DNA of 5,605 nucleotides from Clostridia bacterium (GTDB taxonomy: Bacteria; Bacillota; Clostridia; Clostridiales; Clostridiaceae). The translations under genes were made by a program, and so were the position numbers. The notes beneath the pieces are model-generated. The model searched no databases. It was not told the DNA's origin and saw nothing but the letters and a program-made list of their open reading frames with translations. Positions within the stretch are counted from its first letter, which is position 1; the number at the start of each line of letters is the position of its first letter. Below, piece after piece: positions 1-5,605 of this stretch. Location of the stretch: positions 1 through 5,605 of the forward strand of contig RZYZ01000142.1 in NCBI GenBank assembly GCA_009930125.1, in the 5' to 3' direction.

Positions 1-1238
1 ACCGGTTTGTTATCCCCTGTCTCTTTCCGATACTTCTCATAGACACTGCAGGCTACTGCAGTGTGAGGGTCCATGAGGTAGCCGTTTTCACCATACATGG
101 TACGGATACTTTCTGAGACCTCCTCTTCTTCTGCGAATCCTCCATAGATGTCCATCTCCTTTACACCGGACCACTGAAAGCTTCCCGTTTCAGAAAGACT
201 TTTCATCAGATTGCTGATAAGCGTATCCTCCTCTCCGGATATATGATAGAGAAACCGCTCCAGATTACTGGAGATCAGAATATCCATGGAGGGAGAAGAG
301 GTCAGATGAAGCTTTCTTTTCCTGTCATAGGTTCCACTCTGAAAGAAATCAGTCAGCACCCTGTTGTCGTTGGATGCGCAGATAAGCTTTGCAACCGGCA
401 GTCCCATCTCCCTGGCATAATAGGCCGCCAGAATGTTCCCGAAATTACCTGTGGGTACAGCCACATTGATTTCTTCTCCCTGGGTGATGTCCTCGTTTTC
501 CAGCATCTTCAAATACCCGTAGATGTAGTACACAATCTGGGGAATGAGTCTTCCGATGTTGATGGAATTGGCGGATGACAGCCTGTACCCTTTCTCTCTG
601 AGCATTTCCCCGTACTTTTCATCTCCGAAGATCTTCTTGACGCCATTCTGCGCATCGTCGAAGTTTCCTTTCAGCGCCACCACATGGGTGTTTTCTCCTT
701 TCTGGGTCACCATCTGGAGCTGCTGCATCTCACTGACACCCTCTTCCGGATAGAAGACGATGACCTTAACCCCAGTCACATCCCGGAATCCTTCCAGCGC
801 TGCTTTGCCCGTGTCTCCGGATGTGGCAGTGAGAATCACCACCTCCTCTTGTATCCCATTGCTTTCCAAGGCACCTAGAAGAAGATGCGGCAGCACCGTC
901 AGCGCCATATCCTTGAATGCCAGTGTAGGACCATGGAAGAGTTCCAGAAAATGGATACCCCCTTTTTCTATGATACGGACCGGTTCCTTCCAGTGGAATC
1001 TTTCCGTATAGGCCCCTTCCACGTATTTTTCCAGCTGCTCTTTACTGTACTCCTCAAAGTACAGGCCAAGGATCTGCAATGCAAGCTGCCTGTAGGAGAA
1101 TCCTTCCAGCGCTTTCAGATCCGTGAGCCTTGGAATATATTCAGGCACAAAGAGGCCGCCATCCTGCGCGATCCCCTGCAGGATGGCCTCCATGCCGGAG
1201 ACTTTGATCTGCTTGTTTCTTGTACTGTAGTACTTCAT
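1..1238 (-). CDS. thrC: Threonine synthase, PLP-dependent (3' end cut by window edge)
   Basis: Converts O-phospho-L-homoserine and water to L-threonine and phosphate, the last step of the pathway, in the cytoplasm. Seen: 412 complete codons without interruption, starting MKYYSTRN, a typical threonine synthase N-terminus. The PLP-lysine motif HGPTLAFKDMAL has the Schiff-base lysine at K109. TATSGDTGKAA (137-147) is the cofactor/substrate loop, SSANSINIGRL lies at 221-231 and PTGNFGN at 262-268. This pattern is that of the long bacterial/fungal ThrC type, which usually has just under 500 residues, so roughly 80 residues lie beyond base 1. The ATG at 1238 is preceded by AGGAGG about 7 bases upstream. 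It starts 13 bases after the homoserine dehydrogenase stop, so it is the third gene of the T-box-controlled operon. Nothing suggests a pseudogene; the truncation is only the window edge. Confidence 0.97.
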   Translation of the reverse strand, partial: MKYYSTRNKQIKVSGMEAILQGIAQDGGLFVPEYIPRLTDLKALEGFSYRQLALQILGLYFEEYSKEQLEKYVEGAYTERFHWKEPVRIIEKGGIHFLELFHGPTLAFKDMALTVLPHLLLGALESNGIQEEVVILTATSGDTGKAALEGFRDVTGVKVIVFYPEEGVSEMQQLQMVTQKGENTHVVALKGNFDDAQNGVKKIFGDEKYGEMLREKGYRLSSANSINIGRLIPQIVYYIYGYLKMLENEDITQGEEINVAVPTGNFGNILAAYYAREMGLPVAKLICASNDNRVLTDFFQSGTYDRKRKLHLTSSPSMDILISSNLERFLYHISGEEDTLISNLMKSLSETGSFQWSGVKEMDIYGGFAEEEEVSESIRTMYGENGYLMDPHTAVACSVYEKYRKETGDNKP

Positions 1239-1251
1239 CTTTCTCCTCCTA

Positions 1252-2457
1252 TCAGGCCATGGCGATGATGACAAAGGATTCATCCCCTTGCATCTCCACC
1301 AGAGATCTGAGTTTCTTCAGGTTCATCTTTTCCGTAAGAAAACAGGTGACTCCTTCTTGGTCATGGAGCATTTTCGCCACATATTCTTTCGGAAAGGATT
1401 CTGCTTCTCCACCTCTTCCAATGCGTACATAGAAGGTGCCTTCGAGAAGCTCGTTTCTGTTCTGGAGTCTCTTTTTTCCTAAGGGACTTTCTTTCCTCTG
1501 GGTGTGTAAGATGCAGTCCAGTACATCCGTCAGAACACCACTGGCCGTTGTCCGCATGCCCGCCCCGGGTCCCTGAAAACTGAGATTTCCTCCATTGGAG
1601 CTATCAAGCTGAATACTGTTGTCCACTCCTTCCACACGGTAAAAAGAGCTCTTGTCCGGGACCGCCCTGGGGTAAACCCAGGCGGTGAAGTCTCCATGCT
1701 CCACTTTCGCTTCTCCCAGAAGCTTCACCTTTCTCCCAAGGGATTTCAGCAGTCTCACATCCAGCGCTGTGATGGAGGATATGCCTTCACAGAGGATGTC
1801 TTTCTCAAGTACGGAACCGCCAAAGGCGAGAGTTGAGAGGATTCTCAGCTTTCTTAAGGTGTCAGTTCCCGCCACATCCGCCGTCGGGTCTGACTCCGCA
1901 TACCCCAGATGCTGGGCTTCCTGAAGCGCTTCCTCATAGCCCAGATTCTCTTCACTCATTTTTGTGAGAATGAAGTTGCAGGTACCGTTCAGAATACCAG
2001 AAACCTGGTTCACGCTGCTCAGCCGGATCTGGTCTTTCAGTGCTTTTATGACCGGAACCCCGGCTGCCACGCTGGCTTCATAGAGAAAATACACATGATG
2101 CTCCTCTGCCTTCCGGGAAAGCTCTTCATAATATCTGGAGACCACCGCCTTATTGGCTGTCACCACGTGCTTTCCTTTCTCAAAGGCTTTCAGGAAGAAG
2201 TCATAGCTGAACTCACGGTCTCCGGTGACTTCCACCACAATCCGGATGCTTTCATCCGCCAGGATGTCTTCCGGATTCATGGTGAGAAGGCCCTCAGGCA
2301 CCTCGGTGTCACGTTTCTTACTGATGTCCTGCACCAGAATGAGTTTCACCTGGCAGGCTCCCCCTGGAGACGCTGTGAGCGCCTCTTTCCTTTCATCCAG
2401 AATTCTGTAGATTCCCTGTCCTACTGTGCCAAATCCCAGTAATCCGATTCCTGTCAT
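1252..2457 (-). CDS. hom: Homoserine dehydrogenase
   Basis: Reduces L-aspartate 4-semialdehyde to L-homoserine with NAD(P)H, the branch point from lysine toward threonine and methionine. Seen in 401 residues: an N-terminal Rossmann fold with GFGTVGQG (8-15), TANKA (100-104) with the expected catalytic lysine K103, ILNGTCNFIL (155-164), and the substrate-binding block from GYAESDPTAD at 185 to K203. By alignment with the yeast enzyme from memory, E188, D199 and K203 correspond to E208, D219 and K223. Residues about 341-401 form a short tail that could be a reduced ACT domain; Gram-positive Hom proteins with a full ACT domain usually have about 430 residues. The ATG at 2457 overlaps the TGA of the aspartate kinase gene (ATGA, 4 bases), and AGGAGGG lies at 2470-2464, inside the end of that gene. 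This arrangement indicates translational coupling. Confidence 0.97.
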   Translation of the reverse strand: MTGIGLLGFGTVGQGIYRILDERKEALTASPGGACQVKLILVQDISKKRDTEVPEGLLTMNPEDILADESIRIVVEVTGDREFSYDFFLKAFEKGKHVVTANKAVVSRYYEELSRKAEEHHVYFLYEASVAAGVPVIKALKDQIRLSSVNQVSGILNGTCNFILTKMSEENLGYEEALQEAQHLGYAESDPTADVAGTDTLRKLRILSTLAFGGSVLEKDILCEGISSITALDVRLLKSLGRKVKLLGEAKVEHGDFTAWVYPRAVPDKSSFYRVEGVDNSIQLDSSNGGNLSFQGPGAGMRTTASGVLTDVLDCILHTQRKESPLGKKRLQNRNELLEGTFYVRIGRGGEAESFPKEYVAKMLHDQEGVTCFLTEKMNLKKLRSLVEMQGDESFVIIAMA

Positions 2458-3791
2458 CTTGTTCCCTCCTCTTTTTCCGTAAACGCCTTATAGATGGCCT
2501 GCACCGCCCTGTCAAAATCCTTATTCTCCAGGCCTATGAGAATGTTCAGCTCACTGGCTCCCTGGGAGATCATCCGGACGTTCACACAAGCTCTGGAAAG
2601 CGCTGTGAATACTTTCGCGGATATCCCTGTGGTGGCAATCATGCCTCTTCCCACCACAGCCAGAAGAGCCAGCTTGTCATAGGCGGATACCTGGTCCGGT
2701 CTGCAGTAGATTCTGATCTCCTCCATGATTTTTGAGAGCTTTCCATTCAGGTCCTTTTCTGAGACTATAATGGACACGGAATCGATGCTGGAAGGTGTGT
2801 GCTCGATGGCCACCTCGTTGGCCTCAAAGACGGACATGAGCTTTCTTAAGAATCCTTTCTCTGCATTCATATAGGTCTTCTCCACCGTGATCACCGTGAA
2901 GTTTTTCTTCCCTGCAAGTCCCGTGATGAAAAACGGGCTGCTTTTAGACCACTGATCCTCCACAATGAGGGTACCCGGATTTTCCGGATCATTGGTGTTT
3001 CGGATCTGGATGGGTATACCCTGTTCTCGTACAGGAAAGATCGCTTCTTCGTGGAGCACGGGAGCCCCCATATAGGAGAGTTCCCGCAGTTCTCTGTAGG
3101 TGATTTCCCGAATGGTCATGGGATCCTTCACGATTCTCGGATCCGCCATGAGAAAGCCTGAGACGTCCGTCCAGTTTTCATAAAGAGCAGCATGAACACC
3201 TTGTGCCAGAATGGAACCAGTGATGTCTGAACCGCCTCTGGAGAAGGTGAAGATGTTCCCCTCTTCATCCGCTCCGTAAAAACCCGGCACCACCACCCGG
3301 TTCCCATGACAAAGCCGCTTCTTAATGAGTTCTTCCGTCTTCCTGCTGTCAAATTTCCCTTTACTGTCAAACCGGATGATTTCTGCGGCATCAATGAACT
3401 CCGCCTCCAGATAGTCTGCCAGGATGAGACCATTGAGATACTCTCCTCTGCTTGCGCAGTAGTCTCTTGTTGCTCCTTCCGAGATCTTTTTCTTCACCTG
3501 GTCCAGAACTTCGGAAATGGGGAAACTGAGGTTCAGATCCTTTGAGATTTCCTCATATCTTTCTCTCACCAGCTGAAAGACCTCCTCAAAACTCAGGTCA
3601 TGAGAAGAGAGCTGGTGACACATATAGAGAAGATCGGTCACCTTATGGTCTTTACTGTGTTTCTTTCCTGGTGCCGACGGCACAATGATTCTTCTTTCTT
3701 CCTTCTCCAGAATGATCTTCCTGACCTTCTGAAACTGGCGGGCGTCCGCCAGAGAGCTTCCTCCAAATTTCGCAATAATAATGCCTTCCAT
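2454..3791 (-). CDS. lysC: Aspartate kinase with C-terminal ACT domain pair
   Basis: Phosphorylates L-aspartate to 4-phospho-aspartate, the first committed step to threonine, methionine, lysine and diaminopimelate. Seen in 445 residues: KFGGSS (8-13), SRGEYLNG (114-121), RGGSDITG (185-192, usually RGGSDTTA), WTDVSGFLMADPRIV (207-221) and ELSYMGAPVLHEEAIFPV (237-254). These make up the amino-acid-kinase domain. The regulatory part starts near 288, with a first ACT segment around 298-343 and a second around 374-421 (VNVRMISQGASELNI). Length and layout match the long E. coli LysC/B. subtilis YclM type rather than the 408-residue B. subtilis LysC, so the symbol is conventional. Feedback inhibition by threonine and/or lysine is expected from the family, but the effector cannot be read here. 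The ATG at 3791 is chosen because AAGGAG lies 10 bases upstream and the protein then begins just before KFGGSS. The frame stays open to 3902, but that extension runs through the leader terminator. Confidence 0.96.
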   Translation of the reverse strand: MEGIIIAKFGGSSLADARQFQKVRKIILEKEERRIIVPSAPGKKHSKDHKVTDLLYMCHQLSSHDLSFEEVFQLVRERYEEISKDLNLSFPISEVLDQVKKKISEGATRDYCASRGEYLNGLILADYLEAEFIDAAEIIRFDSKGKFDSRKTEELIKKRLCHGNRVVVPGFYGADEEGNIFTFSRGGSDITGSILAQGVHAALYENWTDVSGFLMADPRIVKDPMTIREITYRELRELSYMGAPVLHEEAIFPVREQGIPIQIRNTNDPENPGTLIVEDQWSKSSPFFITGLAGKKNFTVITVEKTYMNAEKGFLRKLMSVFEANEVAIEHTPSSIDSVSIIVSEKDLNGKLSKIMEEIRIYCRPDQVSAYDKLALLAVVGRGMIATTGISAKVFTALSRACVNVRMISQGASELNILIGLENKDFDRAVQAIYKAFTEKEEGTR

Positions 3792-3801
3792 AGCACTCTT
3801 T

Positions 3802-3807
3802 CTCCTT
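3802..3807 (-). promoter_or_regulatory. Ribosome binding site of aspartate kinase gene
   Basis: AAGGAG with a 10-base spacer to the ATG at 3791. It decides the start. An alternative in-frame ATG at 3821 (MKTKRRRKSA...) has only a weak AGGA about 9 bases before it and would add ten residues, many of them basic, ahead of the conserved N-terminus. Confidence 0.8.
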
Positions 3808-3854
3808 CTCTTTGTCTTCATTTCGAATATCCTGTTTCTTCTTTCGTGGTAACT

Positions 3855-3885
3855 AAAAAAGCACCGCCCTAAAAAGGACGAGTGC
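3855..3885 (-). terminator. T-box leader intrinsic terminator (regulated)
   Basis: On the minus strand, 3885-3875 (GCACUCGUCCU) pairs with 3870-3861 (AGGGCGGUGC) around a UUUU loop. This gives 10 base pairs with one bulged U at 3881. It is followed directly by six U residues (3860-3855). The 5' arm shares bases 3883-3875 with the 3' side of the antiterminator, so the two structures exclude each other, as in transcriptional T-box switches. It lies 63 bases before the aspartate kinase start. Confidence 0.92.
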
Positions 3886-3904
3886 TCATAACTCGCTTCC
3901 ACCT
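3875..3904 (-). promoter_or_regulatory. T-box antiterminator
   Basis: AGG (3904-3902) pairs CCU (3877-3875) as a short basal helix. The tRNA acceptor-binding bulge starts with UGGA (3901-3898), and GAGU (3894-3891) pairs ACUC (3883-3880); this upper helix can be extended by GC/GU. UGGN pairs with the NCCA end of uncharged tRNA, and here N is A, matching discriminator U. The sequence differs from the common GGGUGGNACCGCG at several places (UGGAAGCGAG), and the lower helix is short. Confidence 0.85.
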
Positions 3905-3982
3905 ATATTACTGTTCTCATGGAGGCCTTAACGCGTGCCAACGCAATTCCCTACTGGTTACGTTCAGGATTGAACTCCGAGG

Positions 3983-3990
3983 TGGTCTTC
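3983..3990 (-). promoter_or_regulatory. Specifier region of the T-box (GAAGACCA)
   Basis: The 3' strand of the Stem I specifier loop reads GAA GACC A. The triplet ACC (3986-3984), followed by an unpaired A (3983), would pair with tRNA-Thr(GGU). The triplet GAC (3987-3985), directly after the conserved GAA, would pair with tRNA-Asp(GUC). The helix CCUC begins right after A3983. Pathway logic and UGGA in the antiterminator favour ACC. Confidence 0.7.
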
Positions 3991-4082
3991 GGCCCTGGGT
4001 ATCACGAGAAGCCTTTCAGCCGGTGAACTTCTCTCTCTTTTGATCCTTCAGGACGTACTCTTCCTCTTCAACGTTTTTCATA

Positions 4083-4111
4083 ATTTTAATGCTCTTTCTG
4101 CGTTCTGTCAA
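4083..4111 (-). promoter_or_regulatory. Sigma-A-type promoter of the T-box operon
   Basis: TTGACA at 4111-4106 is a perfect -35 match. After exactly 17 bases comes TAAAAT at 4088-4083 (five of six to TATAAT). Transcription would start near 4076, just before the first base of Stem I at 4072, which is what a T-box leader needs. The promoter lies in the gap after the SDR gene, so the biosynthetic genes have their own transcription start. Confidence 0.85.
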
Positions 4112-4188
4112 GAAAGATTTACAATATTCAGTCACAAGAGAGCTTGCACTTATCTACAGTGAGGCATTATCCCCCATAAAGAAAGGCA

Positions 4189-5208
4189 TCAGATGGAATG
4201 GATCTTCCCATTATGGACTCTCCCGCTTTCCTGGAGCCACCTGCAGGTATCTTGCAGTGTTTCCTTCATATCTCTGGGTTCATACCCAAGGTCCTTTTTC
4301 CCCTTGTCATGACTATACCGGTTGTTCGTGCCCAGGGTGAAGATGGAGTATCGGGTGAACAGAGGTGGCTGCTTCAGTATTTTATAATAGAGCTCTGCCA
4401 TGGGCGCTGTAAAAGAAACGAACCAGAGGGGAAGGGTTTTAAGATGTTTTCCTCTTCCTGCAATCTCACCGAGCATCTCAAAAAGTTCGCTCAAGCTGTA
4501 ATATCTGCTGGTCAGAAGATAGCCTTCTCCTGGCCTTCCTTTTTCCGCACAGGAGATGATGCCCTCTGCCACATCCCGTACATCCACAAAGTCATATCCC
4601 CCAGCCATGAGGGCCCGTAGTCTGCCACTCAGGAAGTCTTCAATGAGCGTGGTGGTATGGCTTCTTCCGAAGTCGTAGGGTCCGATGATCCCGGAAGGAT
4701 GAATCACATTCACATGGAGTCCTTTTCTTCCTGTCTGTAGAACATATCGTGTTGCCATGGCCTTGGATTTCGCGTAGTGTCCTTCTACTTTCCGATGATC
4801 AAATGCTGTAGTTTCCACAATGGTCTCTCCACGGAGATTGTCGGCAATGGCATGGACGGAGCTGATGTATAGAAGCTTCTCCACCTTGTGTTCCAGGCAG
4901 AGATCCACCACATTCTTCGTGCCGAGCACATTGACGTCATAGAGGCGTCTTGTGAATCTCGTCTTGATGGATACAATGCCTGCACAGTGTATGAGGATTA
5001 CTTTCTCCCCCACCGCATCCAGAAAAAGCGGAAGAAGCGTCTCTTTGTCTGTCACATCGCCATGATAGCTTCTTTCTGCACCCTCCACCACGGACTTCTC
5101 TCCAGAGAGAAGAAACAGCCATACCCGCTCTTTTCTTTCTATGAGCTTTCTGGCCACCACATTACCAAGATGTCCAGAAGCACCGGTGACGATATAGAGT
5201 TCATTCAT
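4189..5208 (-). CDS. NAD(P)-dependent epimerase/dehydratase family protein (extended SDR), substrate unknown
   Basis: An oxidoreductase or epimerase of the extended short-chain dehydrogenase/reductase family, 339 residues, cytoplasmic. Seen: a Rossmann nucleotide-binding loop TGASGHLG (8-15), GDVTD (50-54) for adenine binding, HCAGIVS (74-80), DVNVLGTKN (91-99), the serine region YISSVHA (114-120) and the catalytic Y145-AKS-K149. HPSGIIGPYDFG (170-181) is the usual proline-containing segment after the active site. The C-terminal third, which decides the substrate, shows no motif I can tie to a reaction. Dihydroflavonol-reductase-like or nucleotide-sugar-type activity is possible but not shown. 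The start is ATG 5208 because AAGGAGG lies 8 bases upstream; the in-frame GTG at 5217 sits inside that site. It is followed by the T-box operon without an obvious strong terminator, so some read-through into the leader is possible, but no functional link to threonine synthesis is evident. Confidence 0.92.
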   Translation of the reverse strand: MNELYIVTGASGHLGNVVARKLIERKERVWLFLLSGEKSVVEGAERSYHGDVTDKETLLPLFLDAVGEKVILIHCAGIVSIKTRFTRRLYDVNVLGTKNVVDLCLEHKVEKLLYISSVHAIADNLRGETIVETTAFDHRKVEGHYAKSKAMATRYVLQTGRKGLHVNVIHPSGIIGPYDFGRSHTTTLIEDFLSGRLRALMAGGYDFVDVRDVAEGIISCAEKGRPGEGYLLTSRYYSLSELFEMLGEIAGRGKHLKTLPLWFVSFTAPMAELYYKILKQPPLFTRYSIFTLGTNNRYSHDKGKKDLGYEPRDMKETLQDTCRWLQESGRVHNGKIHSI

Positions 5209-5216
5209 TCCTTTCA

Positions 5217-5223
5217 CCTCCTT
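5217..5223 (-). promoter_or_regulatory. Ribosome binding site of the SDR gene
   Basis: AAGGAGG, near-perfect Shine-Dalgarno, 8 bases before ATG 5208. It rules out the longer start at GTG 5217, whose first base is the last G of this site. Confidence 0.85.
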
Positions 5224-5309
5224 GAGTCAGAAGACAAAGTAGAAGCATCTATTTTTACGTTTACCTGCGGTTTCTTATGCTTCGCCATCTCCTATTCTCT
5301 TCTGTCTTT

Positions 5310-5338
5310 ATTGTACTACGATTATGAATTTCTTTCAT
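5310..5338 (-). promoter_or_regulatory. Candidate promoter of the SDR gene
   Basis: TACAAT at 5315-5310 (five of six to TATAAT) lies 17 bases after ATGAAA at 5338-5333 (four of six to TTGACA). Transcription would begin near 5303, giving a leader of about 95 bases. The upstream gene is closed by a strong terminator, so the SDR gene needs a promoter in this gap and this is the best match I see. The -35 is weak. Confidence 0.4.
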
Positions 5339-5403
5339 AGGATGGTTCATTCTCCGAGTTCTTCCAGATTCAAATGATACAGTGAGAAGATTTCGGTTCA
5401 GTG

Positions 5404-5447
5404 AAAAAAATAAGAGTTTCGTCACTTCAAAATGACGAAACTCTTAT
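5404..5447 (-). terminator. Intrinsic terminator of the gene at the right edge
   Basis: A perfect 15-base-pair stem, 5447-5433 with 5424-5410 (arm AUAAGAGUUUCGUCA), encloses an 8-base loop and is followed on the minus strand by a T run from 5410 to 5404. It begins 18 bases after the stop codon of the partial gene. On the plus strand the stem is followed by CCAATCG, not T residues, so it terminates minus-strand transcription only. Confidence 0.93.
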
Positions 5448-5465
5448 CCAATCGTTATTACAACA

Positions 5466-5605
5466 CTAGTCTATTTTTCCACCCACTACCACAATGTCTT
5501 CCTCATTCTTCACAATGGCCGATACTGCAGCTTCCAGAGCCCTTGCAATGTCTTCCATGGACATGGAAGGCGCTGGAGCAGGTCTTCTTGCCACCTGCTG
5601 AGGAA
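5466..5605 (-). CDS. C-terminal 45 residues of an unidentified protein (5' end outside window)
   Basis: An open frame enters from the window edge and ends at TAG 5468-5466. I do not recognise the protein. The visible part starts with a short basic and Ala/Pro-rich linker (VARRPAPAPS). A predicted amphipathic helix follows (MEDIARALEAAVSAIVKNEE), and the tail is hydrophobic, ending IVVVGGKID. The terminator 18 bases downstream supports a real gene end, and the frame has no internal stop. An Ala/Pro linker before a small terminal element occurs in many unrelated families, so no function is assigned. Two in-frame ATGs (MSM) near 5563 and 5557 could start a very short ORF, but no clear ribosome binding site precedes them, so continuation from upstream is likelier. 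Confidence 0.7.
   Translation of the reverse strand, partial: PQQVARRPAPAPSMSMEDIARALEAAVSAIVKNEEDIVVVGGKID

Larger units (their letters stand above)
3855..4076 (-). ncRNA. T-box riboswitch leader of the lysC-hom-thrC operon, probably threonine tRNA
   Basis: Cis-acting leader that binds a tRNA and, when the tRNA is uncharged, blocks the terminator so that the operon is read. Seen: Stem I begins with GUUGAA (4072-4067) pairing UUCAAU (3974-3969), then GAGG (4066-4063) pairing CCUC (3982-3979) with GGAG bulged between them, as in a kink-turn. The specifier loop has AGUA (4059-4056) opposite GAAGACCA (3990-3983). The distal part has an AGAGAG bulge motif (4036-4031) and the GGCUGAAAGGC terminal loop (4021-4011). 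A smaller helix GCGU-UGGC-ACGC lies between Stem I and the antiterminator, and CCUGAACG (3968-3961) can pair with CGUUAAGG further on; I did not resolve the central helices fully. The T-box proper is AGGUGGAAGCGAG (3904-3892). The specifier is ACC (Thr) or, one base earlier, GAC (Asp). UGGA in the antiterminator asks for a tRNA with U73 and the operon makes threonine, so Thr is favoured. Confidence 0.93.

Noticed and set aside
1909..2442. 177-codon plus-strand open frame opposite hom
   Set aside because: It lies wholly antisense to a well-supported enzyme gene and shows no family motif. It reflects codon bias of the minus-strand gene.
3128..3433. 101-codon minus-strand frame within the aspartokinase gene
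   Set aside because: It is an out-of-frame shadow inside the conserved kinase domain.
3918..3940. UUGGCACGCG (minus strand) as the T-box antiterminator core, with UGGC
   Set aside because: It resembles UGGCAACGCG, but it folds locally as GCGU-UGGC-ACGC and does not overlap the terminator. The later UGGA element at 3901-3898 does overlap it and is therefore the functional core. The choice matters, because UGGC would have favoured a G73 tRNA such as tRNA-Asp.
4141..4188. Possible terminator after the SDR gene
   Set aside because: Only short imperfect pairings (for example TTAT...ATAA and CACT...AGTG) are seen and no T tract follows.
4089..4340. Plus-strand frame of 83 codons across the promoter region
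   Set aside because: It overlaps the consensus minus-strand promoter and the SDR 3' end, and shows no family features.
4888..5340. 150-codon plus-strand open frame opposite the SDR start and its upstream gap
   Set aside because: It runs antisense through the SDR cofactor domain and the SDR ribosome binding site and has no recognisable domain. The minus-strand gene has clear motifs and start signals.
5552..5569. Perfect 8-base inverted repeat CTTCCATG-GA-CATGGAAG
   Set aside because: It lies inside the coding tail (codons for PSMSMED) and is followed by no T run; most likely coincidence of codon choice rather than an operator.

Overview
The window reads almost entirely on the minus strand. 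It carries a threonine-biosynthesis operon of a Gram-positive, low-to-moderate GC bacterium. The evidence for a Firmicute (Bacillota) is a T-box tRNA-sensing leader, strong AGGAGG-type ribosome binding sites, a consensus sigma-A-type promoter and a long E. coli LysC/B. subtilis YclM-type aspartokinase with two ACT domains. A clostridial, perhaps Lachnospiraceae, host is my inference from the protein style; no marker gene confirms it.

Layout in the direction of transcription (high to low coordinate): (1) the last 45 codons of an unidentified gene (5605-5466), closed by a strong intrinsic terminator (5447-5404). (2) A roughly 200-base spacer with a weak promoter candidate and a possible 24-codon leader ORF. 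(3) A complete extended short-chain dehydrogenase/reductase gene (5208-4189). (4) A consensus promoter (4111-4083) and a complete T-box leader (about 4076-3855) with Stem I, specifier loop, antiterminator and overlapping terminator. (5) Aspartate kinase (3791-2454), homoserine dehydrogenase (2457-1252) and threonine synthase (1238 to beyond base 1). The first pair overlaps by 4 bases and the second is separated by 13, so these three genes form one translationally tight operon.

The three enzymes supply step 1 (aspartate to aspartyl phosphate), step 3 (aspartate semialdehyde to homoserine) and step 5 (O-phosphohomoserine to threonine) of threonine synthesis. Aspartate-semialdehyde dehydrogenase (asd) and homoserine kinase (thrB) are not in the window. 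The leader probably senses uncharged tRNA-Thr: the specifier region can be read as ACC, and the antiterminator bulge carries UGGA. A one-base-shifted reading gives GAC (Asp), so the specifier overlap is the most interesting point here. I see no mobile element, CRISPR array, tRNA or rRNA, and no clearly novel system. The less ordinary items are the overlapping specifier, the short C-terminal domain of the homoserine dehydrogenase, the unidentified SDR and the unidentified gene tail at the right edge.
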